Shown: positions 8,338 to 17,189, numbered from the stretch's first letter. The stretch is 63,087 nt of DNA from Tetragenococcus halophilus (GCF_021474685.1 NZ_JAKEIT010000014.1:1-63087), one strand, 5' to 3'. The notes: generated from the letters alone by a model not told the origin. Numbers and translations: made by a program.

Positions 8338-8784
8338 CTAATGATTCACTTTTTCTACAATAGCATCCTCTAATGTTTTTGAGAAATTAAGAGAGTGCTT
8401 CTTACCTAAATCATCTGCCCATTTAGGGATCGTTAGAGTTTTTTTAACAGGGTTTTGTGAACCTAAATAGTTATTTATGTCTACATATATCAACGTAACA
8501 AAAGACTTTTCTGGATCATATTCCAATTGGAAATCATCATCATTTTTAAAAGGATTGTTTTCTTTTAAATCAAGTATATTGATATCTGAGGGCCTTGGAA
8601 CATGATTCTGTGTATCAATCAAATCAGCAACAATGATCCCTAGATATTCTGAAGCCATCTCAAGTGCGTCTTGGATATTTTTCCCTTGGGTAGCGCTATT
8701 TTCAAAATCTGGAAAAGTAACAAAATATTTTGCTTGAGCTGCAGCGTCGTAATAAAATAAAGCAGGATAAACGATTAACATCAT
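8338..8784 (-). CDS. hicB: HicB-family antitoxin
   Basis: Antitoxin of a type II HicAB module, 148 residues. The N-terminal half is the degenerate RNase-H-like HicB fold (YFVTFPDFENSATQG, then DALEMASEYLG). The C-terminal segment KTLTIPKWADDLGKKHSLNFSKTLEDAI looks like the ribbon-helix-helix DNA-binding tail found in operon-autoregulating HicB. AAAGGAG precedes two adjacent ATGs; I use the first. The cognate hicA lies directly upstream with an internal stop codon, so this antitoxin may be orphaned or may guard against a shortened toxin. It is probably autoregulated from the direct repeats at 9031-9046. Confidence 0.85.
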   Translation of the reverse strand: MMLIVYPALFYYDAAAQAKYFVTFPDFENSATQGKNIQDALEMASEYLGIIVADLIDTQNHVPRPSDINILDLKENNPFKNDDDFQLEYDPEKSFVTLIYVDINNYLGSQNPVKKTLTIPKWADDLGKKHSLNFSKTLEDAIVEKVNH

Positions 8785-8814
8785 TGCATGCTCCTTTCGT
8801 CAGTAGCAAGTGGG

Positions 8815-9006
8815 CTAATAAGGGCCAGCTTGCTTTAAAATTCCTCTTTTGGTATATTCGTTCAACTCACCATGAGGAATAATGATTGGACGACTATTTG
8901 ATTTGCACATTTTAACATGTGATCCCTTTCCTTGTTTAGGAACAATTGTCCAACCATTTTTGGTCAGATATTTGACCATTTACTTTTGTGTCATCGGCAT
9001 GTGCAT
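8815..9006 (-). pseudogene. hicA: hicA toxin interrupted by an early ochre codon
   Basis: HicA is a small double-stranded-RNA-binding-fold mRNA interferase. From the ATG at 9006, five bases after AGGAGG, the frame reads MHMPMTQK, then TAA, then at once ATG (8979) and MVKYLTKNGWTIVPKQG, with the active-site histidine in KGSHVKM, ending KQAGPY. Family members normally read straight through at this point (MTQKEMVK-like), so TAA is most simply a GAA-to-TAA change. The gene may be dead, or the TAA-ATG junction may allow coupled re-initiation to give a 54-residue product missing only the first residues of helix 1. It lies 30 bp upstream of hicB, as expected for a HicAB operon. Confidence 0.75.
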
Positions 9007-9022
9007 TATACCTCCTGACAAC

Positions 9023-9051
9023 CATCTATTAACACGTGCAACACGTATCAA
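9023..9051 (-). promoter_or_regulatory. hicAB promoter with direct-repeat operator
   Basis: On the minus strand a -35 TTGATA (9046-9051) and weak -10 TAGATG (9023-9028) are 17 bp apart. The spacer holds two copies of ACGTGTT nine bases apart (9031-9037 and 9040-9046), a plausible HicB operator. A perfect 17-bp palindrome GAAACTAACTTAGTTTC lies further upstream at 9072-9088. Confidence 0.45.
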
Positions 9052-9101
9052 CAATAAAAACATTCATAATTGAAACTAACTTAGTTTCTCCACTTTCTTT
9101 A

Positions 9102-9629
9102 TTATTGCCCCCATGGCAATTCTGTTGAAAGTTTAGCAGCAAATTCTTTATATTCACTGCGCTCAGCAAGTCGTTGCGTTCTTCTTTTTTCATAATCATG
9201 ACAAACTAATTTTTCTTCTTCTGTTTCTGGAAAAACTCCTGGCACAGTAAATTCTTTTTCCTCATTCATATGAGAAGGAACAGCAACAAATGTCGTAAAA
9301 CAAGTCGCTGCTAGATAGCGCTCACCTGTTACCAGATTTTCTCCGATAACTTTTACAAAAACTTCCATAGATTTGTGGTGTGTGCCTGAAACATAAGACT
9401 CTACACAAACCGAATGATTATTTTCTAATGGTTTTAAAAAATTCATTTGATCAATAGATGCCGTCACGGCTCCTCGTCTACAATGTCTGGTAATTGAAAT
9501 TGATGACGCATCATCAATAAAGGTCATTAATTTCCCACCAAATAAAGCACCAAAAGGATTCAAATCTGAAGGAAAGATCCGATGAGTTTGGACCACTTTT
9601 GATTCTCGACAATACCGAATTTCTTCCAT
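9102..9629 (-). CDS. Acyl-CoA thioesterase (hotdog fold)
   Basis: A 175-residue single hotdog-domain thioesterase of the YciA/BACH group that hydrolyses acyl-CoA to fatty acid and CoA. The conserved N-terminal block THRIFPSDLNPFGALFGGKLMTFID (about residues 15-40) contains the catalytic asparagine/aspartate region, followed by ITRHCRRGAVTASIDQMNFLKP. AGAGGTAG precedes the ATG. The gene follows the fatty acid cluster on the same strand but is separated from it by a terminator and a 41-bp repeat array. A role in adjusting acyl-CoA pools beside fatty acid synthesis is plausible (inference). Confidence 0.87.
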   Translation of the reverse strand: MEEIRYCRESKVVQTHRIFPSDLNPFGALFGGKLMTFIDDASSISITRHCRRGAVTASIDQMNFLKPLENNHSVCVESYVSGTHHKSMEVFVKVIGENLVTGERYLAATCFTTFVAVPSHMNEEKEFTVPGVFPETEEEKLVCHDYEKRRTQRLAERSEYKEFAAKLSTELPWGQ

Positions 9630-9737
9630 GTTTTTCTACCTCTATTTCTAAATTAATTCTTCTATTTTAACAATTAGCAAACGAATAATTATGGTTACTA
9701 AACAAATTTGTTCGAAAAATAAAGCTTTTCACACATA

Positions 9738-9878
9738 ACTTCCCTTTATTATACCAAAAAAGAAGGGACATCTTCTAAACTTCCCTCTATTCTTTATAAA
9801 ATGAAGGGACTTTTACATAACTTTCCTTCTTTTGTAGTAAAATGAAGGGAACTTTGAATGACTTCCCTTCTTTATTCC
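9738..9878. repeat. Array 1: 41-bp tandem repeats with CCCT/GGG arms
   Basis: The 320 bases between accA and the thioesterase gene contain tandem units starting at 9738, 9779, 9820 and (partial) 9861, each exactly 41 bp apart. Each begins ACTTCCCT (third unit ACTTTCCT) and carries GAAGGGA about 24 bases later, so each unit can form a hairpin. The units are 50-65 percent alike by eye; the period and arms are kept best. No reading frame is present. A 12-bp palindrome AACAAATTTGTT lies nearby at 9701-9712. Confidence 0.75.
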
Positions 9879-9913
9879 AAATAACTAACTTTTAAAAAAT
9901 GTAATAGCATAAT

Positions 9914-9949
9914 AAAAAATCACCGAGCTTCAAATAGCCGGTGATTTTT
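9914..9949 (-). terminator. Terminator of the fatty acid synthesis operon
   Basis: Stem AAAAATCACCG/CGGTGATTTTT with a 13-base loop is followed on the minus strand by a T-rich tail, directly after the accA stop codon. Confidence 0.88.
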
Positions 9950-9950
9950 A

Positions 9951-10736
9951 TTAAAATTTACGAAATCGTTCATAGCGTTCTTGGACTAGTTGAGTAGGAT
10001 CTTTTTTCGCAAGATCTTTTAACTTCCAAGTTAAGTCAGCTTTGACACGGCGTAAAATCGCTTCATCTGATACAGATTCGCCTCTAAATGTTTCAGGAAT
10101 TACCTGTTCGATAACGTCCAACTCTTTTAATTCTTGCGCTGTAATTTTCATCAAATCAGCGGCTTCATCTGCTCGACTACTATCTTTCCACAAAATCGAA
10201 GCAAAGCCTTCTGGAGGTAAAACCGCATAAATAGAATTTTCCAACATCCAAACTTCATCAGCGACTGCCAGTGCTAATGCACCGCCACTACCGCCTTCAC
10301 CAATAATGGTAGCGATAACAGGAACGCTTAAATCAGCCATTTCATATAAATTTTTAGCGATAGCCTCTCCTTCGCCACGTTCTTCGGCACTAATGCCAGA
10401 ATAAGCGCCAGATGTATTAATAAAAGTTACCACCGGACGTTGGAACTTTTCTGCTTGTTTCATCAAACGTAATGCTTTTCGGTAACCTTCTGGATTAGCC
10501 GAACCGAAATTACGTTTTAAATTTTCTGGTAAATTTTTTCCTTTTTGGATACCAATTACAGTAACCGGTTTGCCATCTAACAAAGCAACACCACCTACCA
10601 CAGCTTGATCATCTGCAAAGTAGCGGTCTCCATGAAATTCTTGAAAATTATCAAAGATCTGTTCAATAAAATCTAGTGAAGTGAGGCGTTTTTGATCGCG
10701 AGCTAGTTGAACGATCTCATGTGCAGATCTTTCCAT
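9951..10736 (-). CDS. accA: Acetyl-CoA carboxylase carboxyltransferase subunit alpha
   Basis: With AccD it transfers the carboxyl group from carboxybiotin-AccB to acetyl-CoA, giving malonyl-CoA, the first committed step of fatty acid synthesis. The 261-residue protein has the crotonase-like carboxyltransferase fold, with [22 protein letters not shown] near residue 35 and the glycine-rich block [18 protein letters not shown] near 135. It lacks the long N-terminal extension of the E. coli protein, as usual for Lactobacillales. The start lies one base after the accD stop and is preceded by AAAGGGTGG. It is the last gene of the operon. Confidence 0.95.
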   Translation of the reverse strand: MERSAHEIVQLARDQKRLTSLDFIEQIFDNFQEFHGDRYFADDQAVVGGVALLDGKPVTVIGIQKGKNLPENLKRNFGSANPEGYRKALRLMKQAEKFQRPVVTFINTSGAYSGISAEERGEGEAIAKNLYEMADLSVPVIATIIGEGGSGGALALAVADEVWMLENSIYAVLPPEGFASILWKDSSRADEAADLMKITAQELKELDVIEQVIPETFRGESVSDEAILRRVKADLTWKLKDLAKKDPTQLVQERYERFRKF

Positions 10737-10737
10737 C

Positions 10738-11601
10738 TTAACGCCACCCTTTCATTGTATGCATGCTTACCAGTTCGTAGATGCGCGTTTTTAAATCTTT
10801 ACGTGCAACAATCTGGTCGATAAAACCATGTTCCAAAAGAAATTCTGCTCGTTGAAAATCTTCTGGTAGTTCTTGTTTAATCGCGTTTTCAATGACACGT
10901 CTACCTGCAAATCCAATCAAGGCTTGTGGTTCGGAGATAATAATATCTCCTTCCATCGCAAAACTTGCAGTGACGCCACCAGTAGTTGGATCTGTTAAAA
11001 CGGTTAGGTAGAAAAGTCCAGCATTACTATGTTTTTTGACTGCTGCAGAGACCTTGGCCATCTGCATCAAAGAAAAAATTCCTTCTTGCATACGAGCACC
11101 GCCTGAAGCGGTAAATAAAACCACTGGTAGTTGTTGTTCCGTCGCTTTTTCGAATAAACGGGTGATTTTTTCACCTACGACTGTACCCATACTTGCCATA
11201 ATGAAATGAGAATCCATTATACCAAGCGCTACTTTCTCTCCGGATATGTCTGCAAGACCAGTCAAAACAGCCTCATGCAAGTCATTTTTTTCTTGCATCT
11301 TTTTGACTTTTTCTTTATAGCCAGGAAAATCCAAGGGATCTTTGGTACTTATGTCTGTATCCCATTCTTCAAAAGTATCATCATCGGCGATCAGTGCTAA
11401 ACGTTGGCTAGCACTGATTCGAAAGTTATATCCACAGTTAGGACAAACTTTTTCTTCACCAATTTCTTTAGTATATAAAATATGTTTGCAGCTTGGACAT
11501 TTCGCCCACATGTCATCAGGGACAGTGGGTTCATTCATAGGTGTCGCATTTCGATTAGGATTAATTTTGATATAGTCCTTTTTCTTTTTAAACAATGCCA
11601 T
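10738..11601 (-). CDS. accD: Acetyl-CoA carboxylase carboxyltransferase subunit beta
   Basis: Beta subunit of the carboxyltransferase, 287 residues. An N-terminal C4 zinc ribbon is visible as CPSC (about 35-38) and CPNC (about 54-57). The crotonase-type domain follows, with [19 protein letters not shown] and [21 protein letters not shown] eight bases before the ATG supports the start. It lies between accC and accA with almost no spacing; the 1:1 partner accA is adjacent, so the complex can assemble cotranslationally (inference). Confidence 0.95.
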   Translation of the reverse strand: MALFKKKKDYIKINPNRNATPMNEPTVPDDMWAKCPSCKHILYTKEIGEEKVCPNCGYNFRISASQRLALIADDDTFEEWDTDISTKDPLDFPGYKEKVKKMQEKNDLHEAVLTGLADISGEKVALGIMDSHFIMASMGTVVGEKITRLFEKATEQQLPVVLFTASGGARMQEGIFSLMQMAKVSAAVKKHSNAGLFYLTVLTDPTTGGVTASFAMEGDIIISEPQALIGFAGRRVIENAIKQELPEDFQRAEFLLEHGFIDQIVARKDLKTRIYELVSMHTMKGWR

Positions 11602-11613
11602 TTGCTGCGCCTC

Positions 11614-12978
11614 CTAATCTTCAGGTGTCCAGTTTGGTAAAAATTCTTCTTGCAAAAAGGCGGTATTATAATCGCCAGAAAGTACTTTAGGATGACTGAT
11701 CAAGTCTAACTGAAATTCAGCGTTCGTGACAATGCCTTCGGTCACAAGTTCACTTAATGCGCGCTGCATTTTCATCAACGCACCTAAGCGTGTATCCGCA
11801 TAGGCAATCACTTTCGCGATCATTGAATCATAGTAAGGCGGTATCGTATAACCTGAATACATCGCGCTTTCTACACGGATCCCCATTCCACCAGCTGGTA
11901 ATAATAAGTTTTCAATTTTACCAGGGGAAGGAGCAAAGTTAAAGCTTGGGTTTTCAGCGTTAATACGACATTCAATCGCATGCCCACTAAATTGCACATC
12001 TTTTTGTTCAATTGTCAGTTCTTGGTCACTAGCGATTTCCAATTGTTTTTTAACAATATCCACTCCTGTAACCATTTCAGTGATAGGATGTTCAACCTGA
12101 ATACGAGTATTCATCTCCATGAAGTAAAAATTGCCTTTTTCATCCATTAAAAATTCGATAGTACCTGCATTGCAAAAATCAACAGCCTGTGCTGCTTTAA
12201 CAGCTGTCATCCCAATCTCTTGTCTTTTTTGCTCATCGATCACTACAGAAGGAGATTCTTCCATAACTTTCTGATTATTACGTTGTAAAGAACAATCTCT
12301 TTCTCCTAAGTGTATCACATGTCCAAAATTATCGGCTAGAATTTGAATTTCTATATGACGAGCAGGATAAACAATCTTTTCAATATACATTGAATCATCA
12401 CCAAAGGCTGCTTTGGCTTCTTGTTGAGCCGAAGAAAAATGATGCGGTAAATCTTCTTTATTATAAACTTTGCGAATGCCTTTTCCGCCACCACCTGCGG
12501 CAGCTTTTAGCATAGTTGGAAAGCCCACTTCATCAGCAATCTGAACGGCTTCTTCTACATCATGAATGACGCCTGGGCTTCCCGGCACAACCGGTACACC
12601 AGCTTCTCGCATCAATTTTCTAGCATTGATTTTATTTCCCATATCATCGATTGTTTTGCTTTTAGGCCCGATAAAAACGACATTCATTTCTTCACACATT
12701 GCAGCAAAACGAGCATTTTCAGAAAGAAAACCAAATCCTGGATGGATGGCTTCCGCCTTAGTGACAATGGCTGCACTAAGGATTTGTTGAACGTTTAAAT
12801 AAGAATCTGAAGAACGAGCGGGGCCAATACAAATCGCCTCGTCCGCTAATTCTGCATGTAGTGCATCTTGATCAGCTTCTGAATACACAGCAACTGTATG
12901 AATACCTAATTCACGACAAGCACGTATAATTCGTACCGCGATTTCTCCACGGTTTGCAACTAAAATTTTTGAAAACAT
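11614..12978 (-). CDS. accC: Biotin carboxylase of acetyl-CoA carboxylase
   Basis: ATP-dependent carboxylation of the biotin on AccB. The protein of about 454 residues has the N-terminal MFSKILVANRGEIAVRI, an ATP-grasp domain with the glycine-rich loop KAAAGGGGKGIRKV, the catalytic EMNTRIQVEHPITE and the C-terminal biotin carboxylase domain. I start at the ATG at 12978, behind TAGGTGG; a TTG five codons upstream would add residues not seen in the family. The gap to the fabZ stop codon (12986) is seven bases, suggesting translational coupling. Confidence 0.95.
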   Translation of the reverse strand: MFSKILVANRGEIAVRIIRACRELGIHTVAVYSEADQDALHAELADEAICIGPARSSDSYLNVQQILSAAIVTKAEAIHPGFGFLSENARFAAMCEEMNVVFIGPKSKTIDDMGNKINARKLMREAGVPVVPGSPGVIHDVEEAVQIADEVGFPTMLKAAAGGGGKGIRKVYNKEDLPHHFSSAQQEAKAAFGDDSMYIEKIVYPARHIEIQILADNFGHVIHLGERDCSLQRNNQKVMEESPSVVIDEQKRQEIGMTAVKAAQAVDFCNAGTIEFLMDEKGNFYFMEMNTRIQVEHPITEMVTGVDIVKKQLEIASDQELTIEQKDVQFSGHAIECRINAENPSFNFAPSPGKIENLLLPAGGMGIRVESAMYSGYTIPPYYDSMIAKVIAYADTRLGALMKMQRALSELVTEGIVTNAEFQLDLISHPKVLSGDYNTAFLQEEFLPNWTPED

Positions 12979-12985
12979 AATCCAC

Positions 12986-13414
12986 CTATCCAATCATGAA
13001 CGTTAATTCTGCTTCCGCCACTTTCTTTCCATCGACGCGAGCAATCCCTTTACCCACACCAGCAGAAGATTTTACTTTCAAAAGTTCAACTTCTAGCATT
13101 AGTGTATCACCGGGTGTTACTTTTTTACGGAATTTCGCTTTGTCAATTCCGCCAAAATAAGCAGTTTTTCCTCGAAACTGTTCTAAGCTTAGTAAAGAAA
13201 CAGCGCCCGCCTGTGCCATCGCTTCAATGATTAATACACCTGGCATCACTGGTTCATGCGGAAAATGTCCTTGGAAAAAAGGTTCATTCACTGTAACATT
13301 TTTTTTAGCTACAATTCGTTTTCCTTCTTCGAGTTCTTCTATACGGTCAATTAAAAGCATAGGAAAACGATGAGGAATAATTTCTTTGATCTCTTGAATA
13401 TTCATTACTGACAT
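12986..13414 (-). CDS. fabZ: 3-hydroxyacyl-ACP dehydratase
   Basis: Dehydrates beta-hydroxyacyl-ACP to trans-2-enoyl-ACP. The 142-residue hotdog protein starts [20 protein letters not shown] and has the catalytic segment [20 protein letters not shown] (about 50-68), with the active-site histidine and the downstream glutamate. GAAGG six bases upstream supports the first ATG. It lies two bases after the accB stop. In enterococci with two FabZ-type enzymes one (FabN) also isomerises; this copy sits in the main cluster and looks like the plain dehydratase (inference). Confidence 0.94.
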   Translation of the reverse strand: MSVMNIQEIKEIIPHRFPMLLIDRIEELEEGKRIVAKKNVTVNEPFFQGHFPHEPVMPGVLIIEAMAQAGAVSLLSLEQFRGKTAYFGGIDKAKFRKKVTPGDTLMLEVELLKVKSSAGVGKGIARVDGKKVAEAELTFMIG

Positions 13415-13416
13415 AT

Positions 13417-13920
13417 TTAGCCTTCTTTCACGCGGAACAGTGGTTGGTCAAACTCAACCACTTGTTCATTTTCTACTAATACTTCAACAATCTCACCAGA
13501 CACATCACTAGTGATTTCATTCATTACTTTCATCGCTTCAACAATACAAACGACTTCACCCGCTTCGACGTGATCGCCAACTTTTTTAAAGTCTTCTTTT
13601 TCTGGAGCAGGTCGCAAGTAGACCACACCCACAATTGGCGAAACGATATCGGTTCCTGCAACTGTTTCTTTTGCAGTTTCTGTTGTTTGTGCTTGAACAG
13701 TTTGGACCGTTTGTTGTGTTGTTGTCTGTGCGTTAGCTGTTGGTTCTACCGTAGGTTCAGCCGCCTGCGTTTGTCCAGTATTATTTACTTGCCCAGCTTG
13801 GCTTCTTGCCGCTGCTGTTTTATTAAAGTATAGCTCAAAAGTTCCATCTTTTAAATCAAATTCTGTCAAAGTCGATTGATCAAAGATCGCAAGCAATTCT
13901 TTTAATTCTTCTTGTTGCAT
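13417..13920 (-). CDS. accB: Biotin carboxyl carrier protein of acetyl-CoA carboxylase
   Basis: Carries biotin between AccC and AccAD. The N-terminal segment [21 protein letters not shown] is followed by a long Ala/Thr/Gln-rich flexible linker (about residues 38-85), then the biotinyl domain with the EAMKVMNEI motif whose lysine is biotinylated. GGAGG seven bases before the ATG at 13920 chooses this start over an ATG five codons upstream that lies within the ribosome binding site. It begins two bases after fabF. Confidence 0.94.
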   Translation of the reverse strand: MQQEELKELLAIFDQSTLTEFDLKDGTFELYFNKTAAARSQAGQVNNTGQTQAAEPTVEPTANAQTTTQQTVQTVQAQTTETAKETVAGTDIVSPIVGVVYLRPAPEKEDFKKVGDHVEAGEVVCIVEAMKVMNEITSDVSGEIVEVLVENEQVVEFDQPLFRVKEG

Positions 13921-13922
13921 CT

Positions 13923-15158
13923 TTATGCCTCCCAACGTTTCATCAATAATACCGCATTATGGCCACCAAAGCCCATTGAATTACTCAATACATATTCTAA
14001 GTTAGCATCAATACTTTGATTTTGCACCACATTTAAATCAATTTCCGGATCTTTTTCTTCAATACTAATACTAGCAGGAACAAATTGGTGTTGTAGCGCT
14101 AATAATGAAGCCACAGATTCAATTCCACCGGCAGCCCCTAATAAGTGTCCAGTCATTGATTTTGTACTGCTAACATAAATATCTTTACCGCGTTCACCTA
14201 AACCATAATGGATAGCCGTTGCTTCTGAGACATCATTAGCTGGCGTTGCTGTACCATGAGCATTAATATAGTCAATTTGTTCAGGTGTTATCACGGCTTC
14301 TTCCATAGCCAATTTCATCGCTTTTCCAGCGCCAGAACCATCTGGATTAGGTGCTGTCATATGGTAAGCATCACAGTTTGCGCCATAGCCAACAACTTCA
14401 CCTAAAATATTTGCCCCACGAGCTTGCGCATGTTCTAATGATTCCAGCAAAAGGACGCCTGCACCTTCGCCCATAACAAATCCAGAACGATTCGTATCAA
14501 ATGGGGTTGAGGCATGATCCGGATCTTCATTACGGCTCAAAGCAGTTAAAGAAGCAAAACCAGCGATCCCGATTTCACAAATGGTTGATTCAGATCCACC
14601 AGCAAGCATCACATCTTGATAGCCGTGTTTGATATTACGGAAAGCTTCTCCAATAGAGTTATTACCAGAAGCACATGCTGTAACGGTAGATGTACAAATA
14701 CCTCTAGCGCCCACGCGCATTGCGATATTTCCCGCCACCATGTTTACAATCGACATAGGTACAAACATTGGTGAAACTCGATCTGCCCCTTTTTCGTTCA
14801 TACGCGTCACTTGTTCTTGGATTGTCGGTAATCCGCCGATACCTGAACCCACCATAACGCCAAAACGATCCATGTCCGTTTTTTCTGTATCTAATTTTGC
14901 CATTTCAAGAGCATCAAGTGCAGCGTAAACGCCATAAAGTGAAAAAAGATCCATTCGTTTCGTATCTTTTTTCTTAAAATATTTCTCTCTAGGAAAATCT
15001 TTCACTTCACCAGCTACTGAAACACCAGTATCTTCTGCATCAAACTTTGTAATTTTATCAATTCCATTTGTTCCATTTTTTAAACTTGCTAAGAAGGTTT
15101 CTGGATCATTGCCAATTGGCGATACAACACCATAACCTGTAATAACTACTCGATTCAT
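13923..15158 (-). CDS. fabF: 3-oxoacyl-ACP synthase II
   Basis: Elongating condensing enzyme that joins acyl-ACP with malonyl-ACP. The protein of about 411 residues starts MNRVVITGYGVVSPIGND. The nucleophilic cysteine lies in TVTACASGNNSIG, and the two catalytic histidines in NAHGTATPAND and KSMTGHLLGAAG. AAGGAG precedes the ATG at 15158; the longer frame upstream runs into the fabG gap. It is positioned between fabG and accB as in Enterococcus and Streptococcus clusters. Confidence 0.95.
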   Translation of the reverse strand: MNRVVITGYGVVSPIGNDPETFLASLKNGTNGIDKITKFDAEDTGVSVAGEVKDFPREKYFKKKDTKRMDLFSLYGVYAALDALEMAKLDTEKTDMDRFGVMVGSGIGGLPTIQEQVTRMNEKGADRVSPMFVPMSIVNMVAGNIAMRVGARGICTSTVTACASGNNSIGEAFRNIKHGYQDVMLAGGSESTICEIGIAGFASLTALSRNEDPDHASTPFDTNRSGFVMGEGAGVLLLESLEHAQARGANILGEVVGYGANCDAYHMTAPNPDGSGAGKAMKLAMEEAVITPEQIDYINAHGTATPANDVSEATAIHYGLGERGKDIYVSSTKSMTGHLLGAAGGIESVASLLALQHQFVPASISIEEKDPEIDLNVVQNQSIDANLEYVLSNSMGFGGHNAVLLMKRWEA

Positions 15159-15200
15159 CTTGCTTCTCCTTCCATTTTGCAAAAAATCAATCGTATCTGA

Positions 15201-15938
15201 TTACCCTTGCATGACTAACCCGCCATCCACACTAATCACTTGTCCTGTAATATATGGACTTTTTGCTAAGAAAACTGCGGTCTGAGCCACATCTTCTGGA
15301 TCTCCTAAGTGTTGAAGTGGAATAGTTTCTTTGATTTGTGCTTTCACTTTATCTGACAAAACATCTGTCATATCAGTCGCAATAAAACCAGGCGCAATCG
15401 CATTACAAGTGATTCCGCGGGGGGCTGCTTCTTTGGCTACTGTTTTGGTAAAACCAACAACGCCCGCTTTACTTGCAGCATAATTAGCTTGACCAACATT
15501 ACCAATCAAACCAGAAACGCTGGAGATATTAATAATGACGCCCGCTTTTTGTTTCATCATTTTCTTTAAAATTTGTTGTGTCATATTAAATGTTCCAGTT
15601 AAATTCACTTGTAAAACACTTGCGAAATCTTCTTCTTTCATACGAAGTAATAACTTATCATTATTCATACCCGCATTATTTACTAAAACTTGAATTTCGC
15701 CTAATTGATCCTGCGCACTTTTTATCATTTCTTTGGCACTTGAAAAATCAGAAATATCTCCAGATACTCCGATACATTTCACACCAAAGGCTTCAATTTC
15801 AGCAATTAATTCAGCAGGAATTTCTTTACGTCCATTAAGTACAATATTTGCACCATTTTGCGCAAAAGCTTTAGCGATCGCTAAACCAATCCCACGCGTA
15901 CTCCCTGTAACAAATACATTTTTATTTTGAAGTTCCAT
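15201..15938 (-). CDS. fabG: 3-oxoacyl-ACP reductase
   Basis: NADPH-dependent reduction of 3-ketoacyl-ACP. It is a classical short-chain dehydrogenase of about 245 residues with the cofactor motif TGSTRGIGLA, the NNAG motif (VNNAGMN) and catalytic Ser...YAASK (NYAASKAGVVG), ending with the family-typical ITGQVISVDGG. The ATG at 15938 follows GGAGG by five bases; an earlier ATG overlaps this site. It lies 15 bases after the fabD stop. Confidence 0.95.
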   Translation of the reverse strand: MELQNKNVFVTGSTRGIGLAIAKAFAQNGANIVLNGRKEIPAELIAEIEAFGVKCIGVSGDISDFSSAKEMIKSAQDQLGEIQVLVNNAGMNNDKLLLRMKEEDFASVLQVNLTGTFNMTQQILKKMMKQKAGVIINISSVSGLIGNVGQANYAASKAGVVGFTKTVAKEAAPRGITCNAIAPGFIATDMTDVLSDKVKAQIKETIPLQHLGDPEDVAQTAVFLAKSPYITGQVISVDGGLVMQG

Positions 15939-15953
15939 AGATTCCTCCATTAA

Positions 15954-16874
15954 CTAAATCGTTTCTTCAGTTGCTTGTAAAGTTTTCAAGTCCGAAACCC
16001 GGTCTGCTTTTATAGATTTATCAATTTTTTTCATAAATCCATTGATTGTTTTTCCTGGCCCAACTTCAATAATCCGTTCAATTCCCAGTTCTTTTAGTGT
16101 TGCAACACTTTCATAAAAACGAACGGGTGATTTGACCTGTAGTTCCAATAAATGTTTGATTTCATCTTGTTTCATGACTTTGGCTGTCGTATTACTAACA
16201 ACGGGGATCTGCATTTCATTAAAAGTTGTTTCTTTTAGTACTTCTTTTAATTGTTTTGAAGCTGGTTCTAAAAGTTTTGTGTGAAAGGGACCACTGACAT
16301 TCAAAGGAATCATTCGGCGCGCGCCTGCTTGGCTTAATAAATCCAATGCGTAATCAACCGCTTTTTCTTCTCCGCCAATGACAATCTGTTTTGGTGTATT
16401 ATAATTGGCTGGTGAGACAATCCCATATTCACTAGCTTGCTGACAAGCTTTTTCAATTGTATCAGCCGGCATATTCATTACAGCGACCATTTTCCCCACA
16501 CCAGAAGGAGCAGCTTCTGCCATGTATTTCCCACGCCTTGCAACTAAATCTACAGCTGTCTCAAAACTCAGGGCCTGGCTCGCCACTAAAGCGGAATACT
16601 CGCCCAGGCTCAGTCCGGCTGCTGCATCCGGCTGAATTCCTTTTTCTTTTAATAAACGTAAAAAAGCAACACTTACCGTTAAGATCGCTGGTTGAGTATA
16701 TTCGGTTAAATCCAGTTGTTCATTTTCAGTAAAACATAATTCTGCCATGTCGTAATTTAAGACATTGGATGCTTGTTCAAATGTTTTTTGGACAATCTCA
16801 TACTGATCATAAAGATCTTTTCCCATACCAGGATATTGATCTCCTTGACCACTAAATAAAAAAGCTGTTTTCAT
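15954..16874 (-). CDS. fabD: Malonyl-CoA:ACP transacylase
   Basis: Transfers malonyl from CoA to acyl carrier protein. The 306-residue protein has the N-terminal AFLFSGQGDQYPGMG, the nucleophile motif GLSLGEYSAL (serine at about 93) and a catalytic histidine in GPFHTKLL. AAAGGAG precedes the ATG. In related bacteria this gene directly follows fabK; here 315 bases of non-coding DNA with two R1 units separate it from acpP, so fabD-accA may need its own promoter or readthrough. Confidence 0.94.
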   Translation of the reverse strand: MKTAFLFSGQGDQYPGMGKDLYDQYEIVQKTFEQASNVLNYDMAELCFTENEQLDLTEYTQPAILTVSVAFLRLLKEKGIQPDAAAGLSLGEYSALVASQALSFETAVDLVARRGKYMAEAAPSGVGKMVAVMNMPADTIEKACQQASEYGIVSPANYNTPKQIVIGGEEKAVDYALDLLSQAGARRMIPLNVSGPFHTKLLEPASKQLKEVLKETTFNEMQIPVVSNTTAKVMKQDEIKHLLELQVKSPVRFYESVATLKELGIERIIEVGPGKTINGFMKKIDKSIKADRVSDLKTLQATEETI

Positions 16875-16956
16875 CCGTTTCTCCTTTAAAACTTATGGAT
16901 TTCAAATAACTACATAACAATTGAAAAAAGTATGTAACGCCATTATCTGCAAAAAA

Positions 16957-17155
16957 TTCGAAAGTAAAAGACACTACGCCTCGCTTCCGCTCGCCCTAGT
17001 ACTGTTCATCAGCTACTCTCAGCTCCCTTTGGTCGCTGAATCGTAGTGATTCGAAAAGTAAAGGACACTACGCCTCGCTTTCGCTCGCCCTAGTACTGTT
17101 CATCATCTACTTTTAGCTCCCTTTGGTCGCTAAATCGTAGTGATTCACAGCAAAA
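16957..17155 (-). repeat. R1 repeats A1 and A2, tandem, 94-bp period
   Basis: Two head-to-tail units of the dispersed R1 element (A1 16957-17052, A2 17053-17155), with ACACTACGCC recurring at 16971 and 17065. On the minus strand A2 begins TTTTTGCTGTGAATCACTACG immediately after the acpP terminator. The inner stem reads TTCAGC/GCTGAG in A1 and TTTAGC/GCTAAA in A2, a compensatory change. This region replaces the position where fabK is usually found. No reading frame is present. Confidence 0.85.
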
Positions 17156-17184
17156 AGCAAAGGCTAGGCTTTTGGCCCAGCCTT
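17152..17184 (-). terminator. Terminator of acpP
   Basis: Stem AAGGCT(G)GGC/GCC(T)AGCCTT with a short loop follows the acpP stop codon on the minus strand and is succeeded by TTGCTTTTTGC, which merges into the start of R1 unit A2. Confidence 0.7.
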
Positions 17185-17189
17185 GAAAA

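Noticed and set aside
8882-9073. Plus-strand open frame opposite hicA
   Set aside because: Antisense to a recognisable HicA sequence and without a ribosome binding site; it exists only because hicA has the opposite frame open.
9738-9878. CRISPR array at the 41-bp repeats
   Set aside because: The units are tandem and diverged, without constant repeats separated by unique spacers, and no cas genes are present.
16957-17155. R1 tandem as an insertion sequence end or transposase fragment
   Set aside because: No transposase-like frame, no target duplication that I can see; treated as a non-coding repeat.
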